Assembly (NCBI GenBank): GCA_003991915.1
Contig: RQTK01000165.1
Span: forward strand, 506,403 to 570,402
Reading direction: 5' to 3'
Source: Elysia chlorotica
Lineage: Eukaryota > Mollusca > Gastropoda > Plakobranchidae
DNA length: 64,000 bases
Position numbers and translations under genes: made by a program
Notes under the pieces: generated by a model
Database searches by the model: none
What the model saw: only the letters and a program-made list of their open reading frames with translations
Told to the model about the DNA's origin: nothing
In this document: piece after piece, positions 1 to 10,783 of the stretch
Layout of the letters: each line of letters starts with the position of its first letter
Numbering within the stretch: position 1 is the first letter of the stretch

Positions 1-62
<62 letters not shown>

Positions 63-63
63 G
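1..63. repeat. (TTA)n microsatellite at the window edge
   Basis: An uninterrupted TTA/ATT trinucleotide run that continues off the left edge. Confidence 0.97.
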
Positions 64-723
64 TATTATGTTATTACTGAGCCCTCAAGCATTCAAATAT
101 ACCAGTAGAGGTAAGCACTACAGGGGTCCCAGGATAGAGCGCGGGTTTTTACTAGGGACGTTGGTTGTTCGAAGCACTTCCATGTTCGGCGCGTTGGTGG
201 TTTTTTTTCTGTTTTTGTTTCGTTTTCGTTATATTTTTTAAGCTAGCTGGTTGGGTCTTTATGAGTATTATATTATGTGACGAGCAAGTCCCGCCCATTT
301 CTTCACGAAAAGAGAAATGGGAAGAAGAAAGCAGTGCACATGAGTTTCAAAATAATGCGACTTATCAGATTATTCGCTTAAATTTATTAACCAAAACAAA
401 TACACACTTAATTAACATACAGGACAATGCAACGCCCGCATGTCTAGCATTAGATGTATTTTCCAAAGCCCTTTGGCTCTACATGAAGAACTATTGCATT
501 GATGTTACCTAAACGAATCTTGTTTAATGATGTCCCGGATTGTCGTTGACATGTGTTTTGTTTCATTTGAAGGATGCTGTGACAGCTTGTATGGTGTGAA
601 CTGAAAAGAGAATTTTCAACATTAAACAATTTATTTTCCGCATACAACTCTGTCTCTGTCGCTTTGAGCCTGGGATACCCCCCCTCTCTCTCTCTATCTC
701 TCTCTCTCTTTCTCTCTCTCTCT

Positions 724-763
<40 letters not shown>

Positions 764-2640
764 AACAGTCTCTCCCTCTCTCTGAGTCTCTTTCTTCTGC
801 ATCTGTATTCCTGAAAAACATTTAGCTGTACAATTATTCCCTTTTTATTATATTATACCATTTTGTTACCTCTCCTTCTTCTCTTTATCTCACTGATAAC
901 TATAATTATCTTACCGCTTGGTTTCAATGTATATATATTTTTTAATTTGAAAAAACAACGACAACCGCACAATACGTCACTAACCCTTAGCTGTTCAGAG
1001 ATAAATTTCTCGGTATCCTACTCAGTCTGCACACTGAAATATAATGCACCGGAGAGATCTGCGTAAGGTCAAAATTATCTAGAAATCAATCATTCTGCGA
1101 ATCTGCCCCCGAAGTTAATTCCTAGAACAACAAAACTCATTCCATCACCGCAGAAAGTCGGGCTAAATTTCAAGTACCGTTCATTAGGAAACTTGATTCC
1201 ATTCATATTGGTCTGCGGGTTATTGACAATGCACTCAGCTAGCAGGTTATGCTAACCTGTGTGATTTTACTACCGCATTATGTTTCAAATAAAATATGTT
1301 GGCATTTTGATTTGTATGCACTTAGTAATGTGGTAAATATCAACGATAACAGAGTAGTTAACCATTCCTTCTCTTGTTCCCCTTTCTACACTCCTACCAC
1401 CACTAACCCTACAACCCCAGGAAAGTTAAGAGAGATATTATTTTTCAAGATATGAAGCATTGTCCAAAATGCTGCGGTAAATAGAATGGGGTACATTTGG
1501 AATGCCAATTGAAGGAAGCTATTGATATCACCGTTACTGTGTTCATCATGAATGCTGTGTAATTGATAAGGGTCGATTTTGGAACATTTTTTTGCCATAT
1601 CATATGCCATCATCATACTGGTTGATCAATTTTCACTCACTGTTGAAATCATCTTATAGTGAAATTTGGAGAATACAAAGTCATATTCAAAGACGAGCCA
1701 TACTTATCTGTGCAGTTTCTATATTTTGTCCCATCACGTAAAGTGGTTCTTTGCCTTCTCAAAACAGTTCTGAACCTTTTCCCCCATCACATGCTAGATA
1801 TTTCATAGGCTTGTGTAGACTCTTAAAACACCCAAGGCTCTGAACGCACGTCAAGTATTAACTATAACGAGGCTTGATTTTTCTCAACATTCTGCAAAAT
1901 TTGTTGGGTTGCGAAACGGTTTCCAGGAAAACAAGAACATTACCTTTTCTGGAGACAACAATATTGAGAATGTCAGTTTTAATTGCTACCTTCGCTCTGC
2001 TTTAGTTTCTGGGGCGTAAGGAAAAGGTTTTTTCTTTGTCTACTAAACTGGAGGAGTATAGAGTAGCAAATTTGGAGTCGTTGTTAAAATTTAAACCAGC
2101 AGAGGAAAAGATTTTTAAACTAAATCAGAGATCATTAGACAAACAGCAAAGTTATTCTTTTTTAACCTCTTGATATAATACATCTGTTTCTGCGTTCTAG
2201 TTTTTGAAGTCTGTTTCTTGTTTGTTCTTATTGTTGTTTCGCCTTATAGGATCCTTTGTTCTGTTTTATTTCAACCTAAGAGCACCTTTTCAGTTAAGTT
2301 CTTTATCTGTATCTACGTTTATCTACCATTCTTTTCATTATTCATTTTCGGAAAATATTGTATTACAAGGGAGAGGAGAAAGAAGTAATGACTTTGTTTA
2401 GTTATAACCAGACGCTATCAAACAGGTACCACATTGGATGGCTATTGTCGAAAACAAAAAACAACAACAACAACAAAAACAACAAAAACAACAACAGCAG
2501 CACAAATCATTCGATTTCTCTAGCTTTTCTCTCTAAAACAACACCATACATTTTTCGCTGAGCAATTTAAGTGCCTTTATTGAGCCACCCAACATCTTAT
2601 CACGGAGAGAACAAAATAAAAGGCCTCTTCGGGTTTGATT
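64..2640. other. Intergenic DNA
   Basis: AT-rich. Apart from the TC tract I see no exon, RNA gene or mobile element here. Confidence 0.5.
679..760. repeat. (TC)n microsatellite
   Basis: A TC tract with a few interruptions, followed by CACACACACA. Confidence 0.95.
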
Positions 2641-2654
2641 CGATTCATTACCTA

Positions 2655-2850
2655 ACAGGAAATGGTTGCTTAGCAACACGGATGCTGTCGCGGCAAATAT
2701 TTTGTCTGGCCATTGTCTCTGTCCCTCCATGGCGGCCAAGTTTGCGCGGGCGTTCGGGTTTTCCCCATGTATGCTGAGTTGCTGACAGGCGTCTGCTCGA
2801 GTCTGCCTCGATTCGGACAGGGGCGGAGAAATAGACGGGGTAGGCTCTTA
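2655..2850 (+). promoter_or_regulatory. GC-rich promoter-like island with an X-box
   Basis: GTTGCTTAGCAAC at 2665-2677 is an RFX-type X-box with perfect inverted arms. It is followed by CCATGGCGGCC (YY1-like, about 2729) and TTTGCGCGGGCG (E2F-like). The stretch is much richer in CpG than its surroundings. It may be the promoter and non-coding first exon of the SOCS-box gene 7.5 kb downstream, which needs an upstream exon; the link is inferred. Confidence 0.4.
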
Positions 2851-3840
2851 CAGACAAACTGTTTCTTGGGATCCTAAACTCCGTATGTGCATGCCTTTCT
2901 GCCTGTTTTTTTTTTATGAAAGTATAGAAAACGCAAAATTGAACAAACACACACACACACACAGACACATACACCAAAACAGAACAAACAAATGAAAGTT
3001 AACAAGAAAAAAACCCCCAATGGAAAACCACATCAAGTTCAGGCATCGATTTCAACAGTTATGATTGTCGAGTCACTAGTGCGCCACTTGGCTATCAACA
3101 GCACGTCAACCCAGATCACTTGCAAGCTTAGACTGGTTTCAGATTTCAAAATGTACCTCTTCTTTAGCAATCTGGTGTCTTATCTTTAGAAAGAGTTTTT
3201 GCTATCACGCATCCTGTACTGCCTTTTGCTTCAACACCGGTCTTTCCCAGGAACAGTGAATTACAAAACCCCATTTTCCTTGAAACATATAATATATTCT
3301 AGTCCATAATTCTGAAATTACAATTTACCGCAATTGCTTTTCTATTTGAACTGGGTTTTTTTTTCCCATATACATTCAATTATCATCAAGAACTGTTTTT
3401 TGGGTTTGCTAGTTTCTTCACTAGATCGGAAATGTGAAGTAAAAGTAAGCAACGTATAACATCAGCAACTCGACTATCAAAAATGGGGCCGAAGGCTAAC
3501 GTCTGATAATGTTGAGTGTTATTAGACAGAAACAAGCAGGCACTACAATTGCACTTTTATTTTTCTTAGCCAGTCGCAGACACTGAGCAACCAGTGGGCC
3601 ATGTCAAAAGAACTAGAACGAAAAAAGAAAAATTAATAAGTTCTGATGATGAAATTATGCCGTCTTTTACCGGACCTTTGAATTTGTGTGTGATATGTGC
3701 AACATCATTACCTAATTGAACAGTGAACCGGAAAGGTAAAAAGAAATAATTAGATTCACGAAGAGAGAACCAGTGAGGCGGTTTATACTCTGTATATATT
3801 ATCCTGTGCGAACCGGCGAAAACGAGTTAATTTATTAATT

Positions 3841-3988
3841 GCATGTGACCGGCTGAAACAGGAGTCATGGTATCCCCGCCCTGTCTCGTGTGGTAGGATA
3901 TAAAATTACCGGACGTTAGTCTTGGGGCCCGTCCACAATATAGCCTATATAATGCTGATGTTGGACGTTAAACCAACTCAACAACAAT
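3841..3988 (+). repeat. tRNA-derived SINE, body and tail only
   Basis: It shares CAGGAGTCATGGTATC, GTCCACAATATAGCC and the tail GTTGGACGTTAAACCAACTC with the copies at 9.7, 31.9, 47.5 and 58.6 kb. The tRNA-like head is missing. Confidence 0.75.
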
Positions 3989-4020
3989 ATATTAATTTGC
4001 ACTGAGACATGGTGCCTTTA

Positions 4021-4033
4021 CAACAACAACAAC

Positions 4034-4114
<81 letters not shown>
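4021..4114. repeat. (CAA)n/(TAA)n compound microsatellite
   Basis: A short CAA run passes into about 25 units of TAA, just after the SINE tail that ends in CAACAACAATA. It may have grown from the SINE tail. Confidence 0.95.
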
Positions 4115-4115
<1 letters not shown>

Positions 4116-5943
4116 TTCTGATGCTGTAACCCGATGTTTATTGCATTTGGGTGAAAAGCATCATTGCGTTTCTAGATGAGAGGTCATTATGTCCCAGTTA
4201 TGTACGCTTAGGTTTCTAGGCATCTGTTGGAACCCACTAGTCTTTGATCCCCACAATCATCATGCCCTCGCTTAATACTGCCTTCATGTGTGGTCCATCA
4301 TGATATAATAACGGGAAGAAACAATTATAGCTTATAAAACAATCAAGCCAATTCGACAATGTTGTTCCTTTTGATAAAGCCTGCCTTCTTCTCACGCTTA
4401 ATTTATCTTGCTCTCCTGGGCTTTTTTGTGTGTATTGCTGATTTTTTTTTTTTTTTTACTTTTCCTATTGCTTTTGTTTTAAATTACTTCTTTGTTAGGT
4501 GGCTCTTCATATTTTTCAGTAATTGTTTAAAGAATGCATAGAAAGTAAATTATCGTTATTTTCATATCTCCGAAAGTTGAAACGGACACCACAAAATGAT
4601 AGAAAAGTCAAATTCTCTAAGCCGTAAAACAAATATTTCTGTTATCTCTAATTGCAATATTGCAATTTGAATACAAGGAACGGGCTAAAACCTTTTCTTG
4701 AACAATAATAACTATAGTAATAACAATGATGATTATGATAGCGGGGACGAAAATTACTTACCCAGTTATATTTTTTACTGTGACAAACATTTCGCTTTTT
4801 CAAGTAATGTTATTTAGATTTCATTCAATCATATGGTTGTAGACTTAAGCCAGTGTCATTGTTGATATTTGACTGTTGATAAACTTATCTACAAATAATT
4901 ATGATGACATTTATTCGTGACTCATAACTCAACTGCCGTCTGTGAGTCTTTATCTTTGACATGAGATCACCCTGAACTCCTCTTGATAACCGTCTTTCTC
5001 TTTTTTTGTTTGAAACATGACGCCATGCCTCCTGTTTAGCAGTTAAAGTGTACTTGTGGCAGACATATTGCACTTGAAGTGCTGCAGTTGGCGCAGTGTT
5101 ATCGTTATCATCATTGTTATGTCAATATTGGCCCCCCCATCATCTTTTTGCGTGTCACCTTATATGTCCCATTTCAAACTGCGGTGTTATCATCATGATT
5201 GTTATTTCGATAATGACTCGGATGACATTGTTGGCTGGATCCTTTTTGTCTTATTTCTGGGGCAAACTTCCATAGTCAAGAGTGTTGTAATATAACAAAA
5301 ACGATGTCAATTATGAGACTTTCGAAAAAAGCAAAGTCGCCGCAAGAAAAGAACATTGCCACTGAGAGTAACAATGGGCTATATATTGCCTTGAATGTGC
5401 TTTGTTCCGATTGTGTGAGCTAGAAAATAATATTATTTTAATTTTAAAAAAAACAATGGAAATAAATCACTTTCACCCTTGATGTACAGAAATCTTTTTA
5501 CAAGTGAACAAAACTATGACTTTGCCTCCTATTTTTATAGGTCTTGGACAGCACAATAAAATTGACAAACGTTGGTCTTTGGATCCGTTGAATGAACAAA
5601 CAAACCAGTACAACTTTTTTCGACCAACGATTTTGGGTTGAAGCTTTCCCCACTTTCCCCACTTCAAACAGCGTAGATTCTCACATTACACCCTTGGGAA
5701 ATTTGAGACAGGGGATCGAAAAAACAAAGACTTAACAAACTAACCACCCCCCTCACACACACACAAATATAAAAAAAAATAAAAAAAAAAATAAAACAAA
5801 CAAAAAAGTCTCGCTCTACCGTAATTTATCGTGGCCTGTAATGAATACTCTATTATGATTGGTTTATTGATTGGGTTTTTTACGTTCTCAATCGTTAAAT
5901 CCTATACCATGGCTGGATGTGAGAAAGTTGGAAATGTCTGTGG

Positions 5944-5947
<4 letters not shown>

Positions 5948-6010
<63 letters not shown>

Positions 6011-6035
6011 GTTTTTTTCCCCTTGGTCCCCGTCC

Positions 6036-6076
<41 letters not shown>

Positions 6077-6155
6077 TCCGTCTCTCTCTATTTCTCTCTC
6101 TGTCATTGTGTGTGTGTGTGCCTCTTTCTCTTTCTCTTTCTCTTTCATTCCATCA
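5948..6155. repeat. GA tract and TC tract in inverted arrangement
   Basis: A pure (GA)30 at 5948-6007 is followed after about 30 bases by a pure (CT)17 at 6038-6072, then TC-rich and TG-rich sequence. The two arms are complementary, so a hairpin stem of about 34 bp is possible. Confidence 0.95.
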
Positions 6156-7481
6156 TAGCTTGGTTCCTTTATCTTCGCTTTACACGCAACCTCAGTATAA
6201 ACTGTTTACTCATTTAAGGTCATACCACGGCCACTTAATGCTTATTATATGCAATTAATCGATTATTATGCGATAAATGTGGGTTTTTATTGTGTGCGCA
6301 TTTATTTTACCGTAAAAAGGAAATGATTTTAAAGATATTTTCATGGATATAAAACACAGCAACCGTCTGAAGAGGTTCCATTTTAAGACACAAGCCCTCT
6401 TAAAACAAGTGTCCTGTAAGACGAAGAATAAAACTCTGAGGACACTTCCCTGTCATCAAAACTATATCATCACCGTAGTTGTAAAATTGATTGTATCTAA
6501 TTTATAAAATACAAAATATTTTTTACAGCATTTGCGACATTAGACAAGCCATTTTCCATTTGAGATGAAGATGGTCTTCCCTGCATTTTTGAGGTTTTAA
6601 GGTTAATCCATCAGTAAAAACACTGGTCCTTTCAAAATGTGCAACGATGACTAAATTACGTTTACATTTTGCTTATTTGTTGAATGTTTTTACTTCGTAA
6701 GACAGATAGAGCTATTGTTGTTGTTTTTAACATAAAATTGACAAAGTTCTTATGAACGTTGACATTCTCAGTTTAGACCTCCCCAACCCTTGCGAACTGT
6801 TTCACCTGTATTGAAGAAATCTTCCACTTTTATCAGTTTGCTGACGAATACGTATTTTTATACTCTCCTCTCATCGTATGGAAATAAAACTAATGGCAGG
6901 AAAATCCTAGTAGAAATCGAATCGACAAATTTGACATTATGAACGGAAAACAATCTTTTTCATCCTCTGCGGATTCTTTCTATGCCTATGTTTGATCGGA
7001 GTGAATTCAGCAGCTTCCAAGTACCATAGTCACGCCCTCACAAATGAAAATGTAAATGCACTTTTTTGTTACAATCAAACGTTGGCCTGTCCGAACGTCA
7101 GTTACTAAGTTAGATCCGATGGGAGTAATTTCCCTTGGGCCCTTTGCTGTGCGGTTCCCACGGACGAAACATCTATAAACGTCATTGATAGCAACATCCG
7201 GGCAAGGCGCCTTGATTAGACAGACGTCTGCAGGTCTTCTGGAACGGGAATACATTTGCAAATCGTGAAATGTCGAGAACGCGAACAAATAAAAATATTT
7301 TATTGAAACACTCAATGGATCCATTTAGTTTTCTTTAAATGCCTGATGGTGTAATGAAGTCATTAAAAGTTTTATGTTTTGTTGTGCCCGTCTGTCTACC
7401 GTCGGTCTCTTAAGAGGTGTCTTTTTTCTGCCCCTTATGTTACTTTCCTCTCTGTTTCTGCTCTCTCTATGTATCTCAATC

Positions 7482-7491
7482 AGTCTCTCTC

Positions 7492-7535
<44 letters not shown>
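7482..7535. repeat. (TC)n microsatellite
   Basis: A TC tract with one CCC interruption. Confidence 0.95.
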
Positions 7536-7537
<2 letters not shown>

Positions 7538-8058
7538 CTTCTTCTCACTCTTTTAGAGATTCTCATTAAAATCCCTGACGGCAGCTTTTTATAAAGAGAT
7601 AAGCATACTGTATTCCGCCACAAAATGATAAAAAAAGGAAAAAAAAGCACCTGCAGTTCAAGGGATACCCGAAATGTATTATTGGAAGATTAAAAAGAAC
7701 AACCATAATAATGATATGAATAAAATATTTTGTTGCCTCTCTGTTGCTTAAATCAGCACCCAGCCAGTCTCAGCAAGTTTAAAGGTATGAATGACCTAGA
7801 CACTTTAACTGTTAAAGATGTTTGGGAAGGAAGGCATAGATCTTAATATCTATTTATTTTTTCATGCATTTATTTTCCTTTTTTTTGTATGTTTCGCGTG
7901 ACCTGCCGGTTGGTTTAAAGTAGGGCATTTCTCTTTACAAATGGGAATGTATTAAATAAGCCCACTTGCCGGAGGAACTTCATCTCTTACGTGGGAGGAA
8001 TAGATATGTTTTACGGACTATGGATTCTGTGGGTTTGCTTGATATTTCGATTTATTTG

Positions 8059-8059
8059 A

Positions 8060-8135
<76 letters not shown>

Positions 8136-8140
8136 TTGTT

Positions 8141-8173
<33 letters not shown>

Positions 8174-8218
8174 CTTGTTGTTGTTGTTGTTGTTGTTGTT
8201 GTTATTATTATTATCATC
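8059..8218. repeat. (TTA)n-(TTG)n compound microsatellite
   Basis: About 25 units of ATT pass into about 24 units of GTT with one CTT change, then back to ATT. Long spurious Leu/Ile/Asn frames arise here. Confidence 0.96.
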
Positions 8219-9689
8219 ATATTTTTTATAATTTTTTTGTGGTAACATTTCTCTTTTGAATCGTGTCAATCGCGAGTGCCTTCATTCTTTTACACTGATA
8301 ATAATTATAATTTAAAGTCGCTGGCTGTTTACTTTGGAACTCCTGAATCCAATGAAGAGACTCTTAGGTGGCACCACTGATCCACACAATCGAAGTGCGC
8401 TTTTTTGTCGCTATCGTGACAGCTGAGAAGGAACTTCAAGATAAATTCCTTTTTTTTTTTTTCTACGAAGCTGCTCTAAAAAGTCACGCATATTTATACA
8501 TGTCGCCAGAGTCAGCACTTGAACTGACAGATGAGATTGCGATTGGTCTGATTGAAAAAGATTCTTTATCTTTTCTTCTCCCTATTTTTCTACTTTCAGG
8601 CCAGATTGGTGTTTCAGTCTGTCACTTATCAGTTGTGGAAGTTACTTTGAAATTGGAAATTGGAACATTTCAAATCCTTTCTGCTTTTTTTGTTTGTTGA
8701 ATACTTCTTTCTTTAAAAGATTGATTTGGTGACATTTTTTCACGGTTATCTATGGCAGTTTTAGCCGCGAATAAAAATTAATTTAAAAGGAAAAGGGTGT
8801 TTAAAATAGACGAACAGCACAGGTTTTGTCGTTGTTTTCATTTCTCATAAAGAAGATTAGAAAATGTCATATCTTTTAGGCAGCCATTTACATGTAACGC
8901 TTGTTCTCTTGATCACAGAAGACAATGATGATGAGTTTTGCATCCGACAATGTGGCTGCTTTATCAATATTTACTTTGATAGTTCCTGTGCCTGGACAAA
9001 TTAACTTGGTGATTTTTTGTTAATATCATTATGTTTCTGGAAAAAAATAGTACCCTGGAACGAAAACTTTACCGTCAGAGACAAGTTTTGGTTAAAACTT
9101 AAACTTAAAATCAAAATTTATACAGTCTGCTCGTGTAAATAAATAAACATGTTCAAATTTTCAAAATTATCCTTTGCATGTATAGGATCTATGCCTCAGA
9201 ACCGGATTAAGACGGCCAGTTTCGTTCTCTTCGCAAATTAGGGATTGCGAAAATTACCGTGTGCAAAGAAGAGGAATAGTTTGATAAATCGGCTAGAAGA
9301 GTTTGATAGACACAAAACAATCAGCAATGTCATGCCCAAGCCAGGGTTATATAGGCTAAGGTAGTTAAAACTACTATCCTGGATTGGTCTGCACTCAATT
9401 GGGTCCGAAGTGAGATAATTAACAAGTCAGCTGTGATTAATATGTTCGAACGTAACATCTGTATTTGTACACATTTTTCTTGCACTCCTTGTGTCAAATC
9501 AGCTATGATTGATACGTATCAACCTTTACGTGTACCAAAAAAACTGTATCTCTTAATTGTAATTTTGAGATATCCGTTTTGGACTCTTGTCTTGCCCTGC
9601 TAAAAATTGATGACAGGCATACAATCGTACAATGCGTTCACATAATAATTATGGTACTACATAAATCAAGCAAGTTGCAGTTTGGTATC

Positions 9690-9823
9690 AGTTTTGCGGT
9701 GGACTGAGACGCGCTCTTTCCATGTGGCAGTACGTTCAATAATTAGACGTTAGTCTTAGAACAAGTCCACAATATAGCCTATAATTATAGTGCCCACGTT
9801 GAAACGCTGTGCAACAAACAATA
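9690..9823 (+). repeat. Decayed copy of the same SINE
   Basis: GACGTTAGTCTTAGAACAAG and GTCCACAATATAGCCTAT match the body of the copy at 3841-3988. The tail is diverged. Confidence 0.6.
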
Positions 9824-10139
9824 TCACTTAATCGGCACTTTTTTTTGTATATCCAAAAATGTAAATATTTATAATTGCTTTGCTTTAATCGGCAAAAATG
9901 TTTGTATCTCCATAAATCTTAAATAATTATTCTTGGATTACTGCATCTCCACAAACCTTACATAGGTATACTCGTTTTGCTTTAACCATCAACAAATATT
10001 TGTGCATGTTTCCAATAGACAAAATGTATCGCTCACCATCATAGCTTTCTATTAATAGCACGAGCTTTTAATAGAAATCTGTGCTGCTCATAATCTATCA
10101 TTGTAACCAGAATCATTTTGTTATCGGTATTTCCCGCAG

Positions 10140-10297
10140 GGCGTGCAGGATGGGCGCGGAGGAGTCCCGGAACGGGAACTACGGCCTGATGGGGGCCAGT
10201 GCTGTGGTCGCCAACATGAACAAACAGGTCCAGAGCGCCCGGCCATGGTCTCTCCTGCACCAGTGCTCGCTGGACCAGTGGAACAACGGACACGGCG
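10140..10297 (+). CDS. Exon of the SOCS-box gene carrying the start codon
   Basis: The exon follows the acceptor TTTCCCGCAG and ends at a GTATGT donor. It encodes residues 1-49 plus the first base of codon 50. The stretch before the ATG at 10150 is probably 5' UTR. A 5' non-coding exon further upstream is implied by the acceptor. Confidence 0.8.
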
Positions 10298-10466
10298 GTA
10301 TGTTAGTTATTAATTTGGTCTTTTTTGTATATATTTTATCTATGTTATAGGAGCTATGTTGATTAAGTTTACTTGTTTTAGAACAAAGTGGTTGAGTGAC
10401 ATCGATGTGGAAATATAGTTATAGAGAGGATACAGAGATAGATAGATAGATATACATATATATAGG

Positions 10467-10528
<62 letters not shown>

Positions 10529-10739
10529 GATAGGTTGATTGATACATAGAATAGAGAGGGAGAAAGAGAGAGAGGGAGAGACAGAGAGAGAGAGAGCGAA
10601 ATAGAGAGAGTGAGAAAGAGAGAGAGGCAGAATCAGAGAAAGAGATAGATAACTAGATAGATAGAGAGAGAGAGAGGAGGAGGAGAGAGAGAAAGAGAGG
10701 GTTGAGTGAAATCGATGTGGAAATATAGTTATAGAGAGG

Positions 10740-10783
<44 letters not shown>

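Larger units (their letters stand above)
2851..10139. other. Intergenic DNA or 5' intron of the SOCS-box gene
   Basis: It holds two SINE copies and several microsatellites. One minus-strand open stretch near 7.06-7.26 kb is discussed under findings. If the X-box island is the promoter of the SOCS-box gene, this would be its first intron. Confidence 0.4.

Noticed and set aside
5888-6258. Ser/Leu- and Arg/Glu-repeat frames
   Set aside because: They come from GA/TC tracts; the same explanation holds at 0.7, 7.5, 15-16, 19 and 19.6 kb.
7966-8269. Polyleucine/polyisoleucine frame that could mimic a membrane protein
   Set aside because: It is produced wholly by TTA and TTG repeats.
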